DNA of 64,000 nt, taken from the NCBI RefSeq assembly GCF_029946505.1, contig NZ_JARZHG010000035.1:1-64000 (forward strand), in the 5' to 3' direction. Positions 57,972 through 64,000 of the stretch are shown piece by piece. The notes under the pieces are model-generated. The model made no database searches. It saw only the letters and a list, made by a program, of their open reading frames with translations, and was not told the DNA's origin. Made by a program: the position numbers and the translations under genes. Each line of letters starts with the position of its first letter. Within the stretch, counting starts at the first letter, position 1. This DNA is from Polyangium sp. y55x31 (GTDB taxonomy: Bacteria > Myxococcota_A > Polyangia > Polyangiales > Polyangiaceae).

Positions 57972-58651
57972 CGCGCGCGCCGGACGAGGACCGTGACCCC
58001 CCAGAACAAGAGCGCGCCCGGCAGACCCCCCACGAAGATCGGCAGGAGTAGCTCGATCGTCAGCGGCTCGGGCCGGCGTTCGAGGTACCACGCGACCGCC
58101 GGGAGCGAGCCGAGCGCGACGGCGACGAGCGCAATACAAAAGCCGAGGCGCGCGAGCGCCGTCCGGCCATGCACGAGCCCCGCGACGAGCCCGAACAGAG
58201 CGGCCACGACGATCGCCGGGGCGAGCGCGCCGGGATCGCCGAACCACATGTCGAGCCAGCCCGCGCGGATCACGGCCCCGGCCACGCCACCGCCGGCGGC
58301 GATGCCGAAATTCCTCGCGGCGCGCAGGCTCTCGGGGTCCGCGTGTTTGTCGTCCATGGCCGCGCGGATCTCGGCACGCCCGGCGGCGATGATTTCGCGC
58401 GGATCACGCCCTTCGCGTCGCAACGTGACCGCGGCGAGGACGAACATCAGGACGAGCGCCGGCACCTCGGTGACGATGAACGTGAGGCCGGCGGCCGCGA
58501 GCGGATGCGTCGCGGGATCTTCGCCGAGCTCGGCCGCGAGGAACACCGCGTAGGGACCGGTTCCGCTCGCGACCCAGTGGATCGTGAGCGCCAGCGCCGC
58601 GGCGCAGAGGAGTCCGCCGAGGATCCGGACGCGGAGCGGGAGAGGGTGCAC
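57968..58651 (-). CDS. Integral membrane protein
   Basis: 227 residues with about six hydrophobic segments (for example ILGGLLCAAALALTIHWVAS, FIVTEVPALVLMFVLAAV, LAPAIVVAALFGLVAGLV, LLLPIFVGGLPGALLFW) separated by charged loops. No family recognised. The neighbouring lipoprotein gene at 58676 is upstream of nothing else. Confidence 0.7.
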   Translation of the reverse strand: MHPLPLRVRILGGLLCAAALALTIHWVASGTGPYAVFLAAELGEDPATHPLAAAGLTFIVTEVPALVLMFVLAAVTLRREGRDPREIIAAGRAEIRAAMDDKHADPESLRAARNFGIAAGGGVAGAVIRAGWLDMWFGDPGALAPAIVVAALFGLVAGLVHGRTALARLGFCIALVAVALGSLPAVAWYLERRPEPLTIELLLPIFVGGLPGALLFWGVTVLVRRAR

Positions 58652-58675
58652 GGCGTGGGAGCGAGGCGGCTCGGG

Positions 58676-58924
58676 TCAGGGTTTTTGGATGGGCTTTTGG
58701 GTCTCGCAATCCACCTGCTCGACCCACGGCGGATTCGCGGCGTGCGTGATCGTGCAGGTCCCGTCTTCGTTGCGGGTGAAACCTTCCTTCACGCTGCCGA
58801 GGTTCGGCACCCAGCTCTCGTCCTGCGGCTGCGGCTTGGGGGGCTCCTGCGTCGCTCCGCCGCAACCCGCGGAGATCGTGACCACGAACGCAGCCGCGAG
58901 CCGCGGAGCTTTTTTGCGTCTCAT
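58676..58924 (-). CDS. Small lipoprotein
   Basis: 82 residues with lipobox (TISAGCGG), a Pro/Gln linker, and a short domain (FTRNEDGTCTITHAANPPW then VDCETQ) with two cysteines. ATG 58924. Unknown function. Confidence 0.6.
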   Translation of the reverse strand: MRRKKAPRLAAAFVVTISAGCGGATQEPPKPQPQDESWVPNLGSVKEGFTRNEDGTCTITHAANPPWVEQVDCETQKPIQKP

Positions 58925-58956
58925 CCTGGCGAGTAGATGCGAACGCCGCCGCCCCG

Positions 58957-59730
58957 TCAAGGAGCCGAGACGCGCGTCGCCACGACGAACCGGCGCGTGA
59001 AAGGAAACGGCGTGCCGTAGGGCCGGGCAGGGTAGTCCGATTGCAACGAGGGTCGGAGCGTGTCGAGGAAGGCCGCACCTTCCTCGGGGCCGAGCGCGGT
59101 CACGATGGGGCGCAGCGTGGTGCCGAGCAGCCATTGCAAGACGGCGTCTTCGCCGGGTAACACGTGCAGGTACGTCGTATCCCACGCCTCGACCGTGAAC
59201 CCGAGGCCGACGAGGTGATCCAGATAAAACGAAAGGGGCTCGGCGTGCCCTCGGCGCACGTCACGGAGCGCTGCCGCAAAGCGGGGCAGGGCGCGGACCT
59301 CTTCCACGCGCCGATGCGAAGGCGCCTCGAAATTCGCGGGGATCTGAAAGGCCAGGATTCCCTCCGGGGCGAGCAGACCGGCGAGGTGCGTGAGCAGGGC
59401 GGCGTGGTCGTCGAGCCAGTGGAGGGCCGCATTGGAGAAGAGCACGGAGGCGGGCCCGGGGAGCGGGACACGAGCGAGATCGGCCTGGAGGAAGCGGACG
59501 CGAAAGGACGCGTGTTTCGCCTGCGCATCCGCGAGCATGGCCGCGGAGCTGTCCACGCCGAGGATCTCGGCTTCGGGCCAGCGCTCGCCGAGGGCGAGGG
59601 TCAGGTCGCCCGTGCCACAGCCGAGGTCGACGACCCGCGTGGGAGCCGCGGTCCTCACCTGCGCGAGCAAATCGAAAAACGGTCGGCGCCGCGCTTCGCG
59701 GAACAGGTTGTATTGCTTCGGATCCCACAT
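58957..59730 (-). CDS. tam: Trans-aconitate 2-methyltransferase
   Basis: 257 residues starting MWDPKQYNLF, the hallmark of Tam. SAM motif I VVDLGCGTGDLTLAL, motif II ILGVDSSAAML, FSNAALHWLDDH and ILAFQIPANF are all typical. It methylates trans-aconitate, detoxifying a TCA-cycle by-product. Seven residues before this Met in a longer frame are not conserved. Confidence 0.9.
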   Translation of the reverse strand: MWDPKQYNLFREARRRPFFDLLAQVRTAAPTRVVDLGCGTGDLTLALGERWPEAEILGVDSSAAMLADAQAKHASFRVRFLQADLARVPLPGPASVLFSNAALHWLDDHAALLTHLAGLLAPEGILAFQIPANFEAPSHRRVEEVRALPRFAAALRDVRRGHAEPLSFYLDHLVGLGFTVEAWDTTYLHVLPGEDAVLQWLLGTTLRPIVTALGPEEGAAFLDTLRPSLQSDYPARPYGTPFPFTRRFVVATRVSAP

Positions 59731-59818
59731 CGAACACGGCGCACGTAACACGGCCGTGCCGGGGTTGCCATGCAGGATCGTCGCGACGAAGGCCTCGGGC
59801 TGCTACCTTGGCCGCGCC

Positions 59819-60625
59819 ATGAAGTTCGATGATCTCGAAGCGAAGATGCGGATCTTCGAGACCGCACACGATCACCACGTCCTGCCGGGTATCTACATGG
59901 TCGCGCGCCTCGACGGCCGCGGCTTCACCAAGCTCGTCCGCGAGCGCAAGCCGTTCGAGGCGCCCTTCGACGTCCGCGTCCGCGACATGATGGTCGAGAC
60001 CACAAAGCACCTCATGGACTGCGGATTCCCCGTGGTCTACGGCTACACGCAAAGCGACGAGATCTCCCTCTTGTTTCGCCGCGACACGGACGTGTTCGGC
60101 CGCAAGCTGCGCAAGTACGAGTCGATCCTGGCCGGCGAGGCGAGCGCCAAGTTCGCGCGGCTCCTCGACGATCACGCGGCCTTCGACGCCCGCATCTCGC
60201 AGCTCCCCACCGAGAAGGACGTCGTCGATTACTTCCGCTGGCGGCACGAGGACGCGCACCGGAATGCGCTCGGCGGGCATTGTTACTGGCTGCTGCGATC
60301 ACAAGGGCTCTCGGATCGCGCGGCGACGCGGCGGCTCGAAGGGCAATCGGTGGCGGAGCGAAACGAGCTCTTGTTCCAGAACGGGATCCAGTTCAACGAG
60401 CTGCCGGCGTGGCAAAAACGCGGGGTGGGGCTTCATTATCGCGACGTCGAGCACGTCGGCCGAGACGGGCGCGATGGAAGCGCCGTCGTCACGACGCGGC
60501 GCAGGCTCCACGTGGAGTTCGAGTTGCCGCTGGGGATGGCGTACACGGCGTTCGTGCAGCAGCGGATCGAGGAGGCGACGCCGGCGAAGACCCCTCGGGG
60601 GGACGAGGAGCGCCTCGAACCATGA
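59819..60625 (+). CDS. Thg1-like protein (3'-5' RNA polymerase, tRNA-His guanylyltransferase family)
   Basis: 268 residues. RLDGRGFTK (Asp32) and YTQSDEISLLF (Asp80, Glu81) are the catalytic carboxylates of the Thg1 palm, and the CWELLR-like HCYWLLRSQGLSDRAATRRLEG with the FNELP segment completes the family. Bacterial Thg1-like proteins add nucleotides 3'-to-5' to repair tRNA 5' ends rather than just adding G-1. The gene overlaps the following metallophosphoesterase by four bases (ATGA). Confidence 0.92.
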   Translation: MKFDDLEAKMRIFETAHDHHVLPGIYMVARLDGRGFTKLVRERKPFEAPFDVRVRDMMVETTKHLMDCGFPVVYGYTQSDEISLLFRRDTDVFGRKLRKYESILAGEASAKFARLLDDHAAFDARISQLPTEKDVVDYFRWRHEDAHRNALGGHCYWLLRSQGLSDRAATRRLEGQSVAERNELLFQNGIQFNELPAWQKRGVGLHYRDVEHVGRDGRDGSAVVTTRRRLHVEFELPLGMAYTAFVQQRIEEATPAKTPRGDEERLEP

Positions 60626-61746
60626 CCGGACGTCGTCGCATGTTCGTGATGGGCGACCCGCAAGCGCCCATGGCCAAAGTGCTGGCCGTGCTCGAAGCGC
60701 ACGCCGCGCTCGGCGCAGACGGGCGGCTCGCCGAGGACGTCGTGCTCGTATCGATGGGAGACCATTTCGATTACGATCTCGACGATCCCGTGGGCGCGGG
60801 GGTCGAGGGGCTCCGCACGCTGCGGTGGCTCGCCAATCATGATCCGGCGCAGGTGCAGCTGCTCTTCGGCAACCACGACGCGGCGCGGGTCATGGAGCTG
60901 ATCCGCCTCGACGACACGTGCTTCGCGGCGGCGCGCGCGCTCGGGCGCTCGATGGCCGAGATTTGGCGGCGCGAGGGCAACGAGGCCGTCGCACGGTGCA
61001 AGCAGTTGTTCGCAGAGCAGTTCCCCGATGTGCCGACGCCAGGGCTCGCGGCGCGTGATTACGCGTCGTACAGCGAGGCCCAGCGCGAGCTCGTCATCGA
61101 GCTCTTGCTCGCCGGCCGCTTTCACCTCGCGCTTTCGGGCGTGCTTCCCGATGGCCGCGAAGTGCTTTTGACCCACGCGGGCGTGACCCAGCGCGAGCTC
61201 GTCCTGCTCGGCCTGCCGGACGAGCGCGACCCGCACCGGCTGGCCGCGGCCCTCGAGCAGCACATGCGCGCGGCGATCGAGGCGCGGCGCGCGGAGTGGC
61301 AAGGCGGCGCACGTACGCCTCTGTCCCTCGCACCGCTCCACGTCCCCGGCTCCGCGGGCCAGGAGGGCGGCGGCCTCCTGTACCATCGCCCTGTGCGCGT
61401 CGATCGGCCAGGCGGTGATCCCACGTGGGAGCTCGATCCCGCGCGCCCGCGCCGCTTCGACCCGCGCTCGCTCCCGCGAGGCCTGAGGCAGGTCGCAGGT
61501 CATACCGGCCATCGAAAGTGCAAGGCGGAGCTCGGGGACGATTGGCTGACGGAGGCCGCGCGCGAGCACGAGATCGGCGGGATCCGCACGCTGCGCATCG
61601 AGGGCGACGCCGTCCTCTACGACCTCGGCGTCCTTCCGGGCCGGACCGGCGCGACGGACCTCCATCTCGTCGACGGCGAGATGCGGCACGTCGCGGCTTC
61701 CGATTACCCGCTCCTCCCGCTCGCCGAGCTCCTCGTCCCCGCGTGA
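60622..61746 (+). CDS. Calcineurin-like metallophosphoesterase
   Basis: 374 residues with metallophosphatase motifs: GDPQAPM, MGDHFDYDL (GD-H), GNHDAARV (GNHD), LTHAG and VAGHTGHRKC (GHT). It should bind two metal ions and hydrolyse a phosphoester; target unknown. It is translationally coupled to the Thg1-like gene, which suggests a joint RNA-end role. The hairpin at 61758-61785 probably ends the transcript. Confidence 0.88.
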   Translation: MTGRRRMFVMGDPQAPMAKVLAVLEAHAALGADGRLAEDVVLVSMGDHFDYDLDDPVGAGVEGLRTLRWLANHDPAQVQLLFGNHDAARVMELIRLDDTCFAAARALGRSMAEIWRREGNEAVARCKQLFAEQFPDVPTPGLAARDYASYSEAQRELVIELLLAGRFHLALSGVLPDGREVLLTHAGVTQRELVLLGLPDERDPHRLAAALEQHMRAAIEARRAEWQGGARTPLSLAPLHVPGSAGQEGGGLLYHRPVRVDRPGGDPTWELDPARPRRFDPRSLPRGLRQVAGHTGHRKCKAELGDDWLTEAAREHEIGGIRTLRIEGDAVLYDLGVLPGRTGATDLHLVDGEMRHVAASDYPLLPLAELLVPA

Positions 61747-61757
61747 GCCCACGGCGC

Positions 61758-61785
61758 CCTGCATGTCACTTGACAGACATGCAGG
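61758..61785 (+). terminator. Perfect 10-bp hairpin after the metallophosphoesterase gene
   Basis: CCTGCATGTC (61758-61767) pairs with GACATGCAGG (61776-61785) around an 8-nt loop; flanking GGCGC/GCGCC bases extend the stem with a one-base bulge. It lies between the stop codon and the next gene's start. Probable terminator or regulator site. Confidence 0.6.
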
Positions 61786-61797
61786 CGCCCCTGTCCG

Positions 61798-63741
61798 ATG
61801 GAGCCTATGCCTCGCTCGGCCGTTTCGCTTTTCCTCGGCCTCGCACTGCTCGCGCCCGCCGCGTGTGGAGGAACTGCGCCGCAGGAGTCGGCGCCCAAGG
61901 TGGCCACGAGCACCGCCGCGGGCGCCTGCGAGGCCAAGACCGAGGGCGCGTGCAAGGCTGCGTGCGACGGCGGAAACGCGGCCTGCTGCGAGCGTCTCGG
62001 CGACCTCGTGATGCAGGATCGCGACCGCGGGCCTTCGCGGGTCCGTGCGGCGTCGGAGGCGCTCGGCAAGGCGTGTAGCGGCGGCCGCGCACGCGGCTGC
62101 CAGAAGCTCTCCCGGCTCATGCTGTACGGTTTTTCCGGGGCGCTCGACGCCGACCCCGTGCAAGCCGCGACCCTCGCGCGCCGCGCCTGCGACGGCGGCG
62201 ATCCCGCAGGATGTGGTGATCTCGGGAGAATGCTTCTTCACGGCATCGGCGCCGACGTCGACGAGCAACGCGGGGCCCCGCTGCTCGCGCGGGCCTGCGA
62301 CGAGGGCGACGGCGCGAGCTGCGACGTGCTCGGCACCGCGCTCATCTTCGGCCTCGCCGTGACGCCGGATCAGGAGCGCGCCTTGGAGCTCTTCGTCAAG
62401 GCCGCGCAGACGAGCGAGAAGGGCTGCGCCGCCGGTGATCCACGCGCTTGTCTTTCCCTTGGAAAGGCACTCGTCCTCGGGCGCGGCGCGCGGCGGGAGC
62501 AACCCCGCGCCGCGGCGCTCTTCCAGCGCGCCTGCATGGCGGGGCTCGCCGACGGATGCAACTGGCTGAGCGTGGCCTATACGTACGGCCTCGGCGTCCC
62601 GATCGACGCGCCTCGGGCCCGCGCCCTCGCACAGCAGAGCTGCGAGGAAGGCAGCCCCCACGGCTGCGGCACGCTCGGCACCCTCCTCGCCTACGGCGTG
62701 GGCGGCGCGCGTGATCCCGACGAAGGGGCCGCGGTCGCGCGGCGCGCTTGTGACGCCGATCCCTCGGCCTGCATCCACCTCGCCTCGGCGTACGACAAGG
62801 GCGCGGGCGTACCCGAGGATGCGCAGAAAGCAGCCTCGCTCTACCGGCGTGCATGCGCCGCCGGTGACGTGCAGTCCTGCATGGCGTTCGGGCTCGTCAT
62901 GGTGCGAGGCGAAGGCATCGCGACGGACAAGCAGGGCGGCTACGCGATCGTCTCCGCGGCGTGCGACGCGCGCTCCCCCGACGCCTGCACGGTGCTCGGC
63001 AAGCTCATCCAGAAGGGGACGACGGCCGCGCCGGATCCGACGCGCGCACTCGCGCTTTTCCTGGAGAGCTGCGAGGCGGGCGCGCCGATGGGCTGCGAGC
63101 AGGCGGGCATCAGTTACGCCGAGGGGAAGGGGGCGGCGCGCGACGACGCACGCGCGGCCGAGCTTTTTCGCCGCGCGTGCGATAGCCAGCAAGAGAGCGC
63201 GTGCCTCGAGCTCGGCGTCTTTCGCGCCGAGGGTCGCGGCGGCCCGCGCGACGAGGCCGCGTCCACCGCGCTCCTCCAGAAGGCGTGTGAAGCCAAGATC
63301 GACATCGGCTGCACGCTCGTCGCCGCGAAGCCGGCCGATCGCGCCGCCTTGCACGCCAAGCACCGCACGAAGGTCGACGAATGCAATGCGCTCATCGATG
63401 TCATCAACGTGGGCGTCGAGGACCTCAACAAGGCGCCGGGCCCGGACGCGACGACCGATCCGACGGGCGCGCGCGCGCTCGGCAGCATGGCCGATGTGAT
63501 GGACCGCGTGGCGCAGCAGGCGGCGGGCGTCCGCCTCACCGTGCCCGAGCTCGTCCAGTTCAATGCCGATTATCGCGGCATGGCCGTCGCCGTCGCGAAG
63601 GCCGCGCGCGCCATGGCGAAGGCCGCGGACGCGCAGGACGCCGCCGCGATCACCGCCGCGCAGGCCGACCTCGACAAGGCGGTCAAGCAAGAGGACCCGC
63701 TCGTCGACGCCATCAACGCTTTTTGCCAGGAAAAACAATGA
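61798..63741 (+). CDS. Cys-rich Sel1-like-repeat lipoprotein (Hcp-like)
   Basis: 647 residues. Lipobox LLAPAACGG. About twelve repeats of ~36 residues follow, each with the pattern ACxxGDxxxCxxLGxxxxxG (for example RRACDGGDPAGCGDLGRM and RACMAGLADGCNWLSVAY), as in Helicobacter Hcp proteins, where paired cysteines bridge each helical repeat. The last ~100 residues (about 530-647) are a separate helical domain (NALIDVINVGVEDLNKAP, AVAKAARAMAKAADAQ). It should be a rigid surface scaffold. Its stop overlaps the next gene's start. Confidence 0.9.
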   Translation: MEPMPRSAVSLFLGLALLAPAACGGTAPQESAPKVATSTAAGACEAKTEGACKAACDGGNAACCERLGDLVMQDRDRGPSRVRAASEALGKACSGGRARGCQKLSRLMLYGFSGALDADPVQAATLARRACDGGDPAGCGDLGRMLLHGIGADVDEQRGAPLLARACDEGDGASCDVLGTALIFGLAVTPDQERALELFVKAAQTSEKGCAAGDPRACLSLGKALVLGRGARREQPRAAALFQRACMAGLADGCNWLSVAYTYGLGVPIDAPRARALAQQSCEEGSPHGCGTLGTLLAYGVGGARDPDEGAAVARRACDADPSACIHLASAYDKGAGVPEDAQKAASLYRRACAAGDVQSCMAFGLVMVRGEGIATDKQGGYAIVSAACDARSPDACTVLGKLIQKGTTAAPDPTRALALFLESCEAGAPMGCEQAGISYAEGKGAARDDARAAELFRRACDSQQESACLELGVFRAEGRGGPRDEAASTALLQKACEAKIDIGCTLVAAKPADRAALHAKHRTKVDECNALIDVINVGVEDLNKAPGPDATTDPTGARALGSMADVMDRVAQQAAGVRLTVPELVQFNADYRGMAVAVAKAARAMAKAADAQDAAAITAAQADLDKAVKQEDPLVDAINAFCQEKQ

Positions 63742-64000
63742 TCTTTCGTCCTCGAATCCTCTCGCTCGCCGCCCTCGCCGCGCTCGCGCTCTCCTGCTCC
63801 AAATCGCCCCCGACGCCCGAAAAAGAGGCCACGGCCACGCCGAGCGCCGCGCCCGTCGCCCCGAGCGCGAGCGCGAGCGCCACGTCGGCCGAGCCGCCGA
63901 AAGCGACGATTCCGACGCTCTTCCCCGAGCCGTTCGAGGGCACGAAGGGCATGTGGGTGGACCTCTTCGCCATCGAAGGCGCGCTCATCGTCACCGAGGG
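63738..64000 (+). CDS. Lipoprotein, N-terminal part only
   Basis: 87 residues are present before the window ends. Lipobox ALALSCSK after a short signal, then an Ala/Pro/Ser linker and FPEPFEGTKGMWVDLFAIEG. It overlaps the Sel1-like gene by ATGA and is probably in one operon with it. Family unknown. Confidence 0.75.
   Translation, partial: MIFRPRILSLAALAALALSCSKSPPTPEKEATATPSAAPVAPSASASATSAEPPKATIPTLFPEPFEGTKGMWVDLFAIEGALIVTE

Overview
The window is high-GC DNA from what is most likely a predatory or soil myxobacterium (Myxococcota, probably Polyangiales). This is inferred from the gene content rather than measured: Ser/Thr kinases with C-terminal membrane anchors, many Cys-rich lipoproteins, a MYXO-CTERM-like tail, a bacterial Thg1-like protein, a sigma-54 activator and multi-PAS sensors. 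Genes are dense and lie on both strands. I found no tRNA, IS element, prophage or CRISPR array.

Layout. 1-1296: the 5' end of a 16S rRNA gene leaving the window to the left, its leader, and four tandem rRNA promoters carried on ~131-136 bp repeats, with a small conserved ORF upstream. 1400-5113: rtcB RNA ligase and a Ser/Thr kinase. 5116-13667 (minus strand): a lipoprotein, then an apparent operon of adaptor, ABC ATPase, ABC permease, NtrC-type regulator and histidine kinase behind a sigma-54-like promoter. 13.8-17.2 kb: GC-rich tandem repeats, a small membrane protein, a hypothetical gene and malQ. 17.2-19.8 kb: a phased array of palindromes, a second kinase and a secreted TPR protein. 19.8-27.6 kb: a type VI secretion effector island (VgrG, PAAR, FHA-DUF4123 chaperone, two-motif nuclease; convergent papain-like protease and DUF2169 protein). 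27.7-33.9 kb: a TetR-controlled glycosyltransferase/MFS/UDP-glucose dehydrogenase cassette and an NmrA-like gene. 34-49.4 kb: 2OG oxygenase, barrel protein, gltBD, GST, PAS kinase, 2-hydroxyacid dehydrogenase and two surface proteins. 49.4-64 kb: small regulatory and unknown genes, two more copies of a structured repeat, a second palindrome array, Cys-rich lipoproteins, tam, a Thg1-like polymerase coupled to a metallophosphoesterase, and a Hcp/Sel1-like lipoprotein.

Three things stand out. (1) Two arrays (17.2 and 51.8 kb) of a 14-bp palindrome of form TGNCAC-NN-GTGNCA recur every 42-43 bp (four helical turns) with unrelated spacers, each just upstream of a signalling gene. (2) A dispersed ~300-bp element (5.1, 49.9, 52.2 kb) is built of nested hairpins whose stems differ between copies by compensatory changes. 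(3) The T6SS island contains a probable two-nuclease effector with no recognisable immunity gene. Calls rest on reading motifs by eye; no database search was possible.
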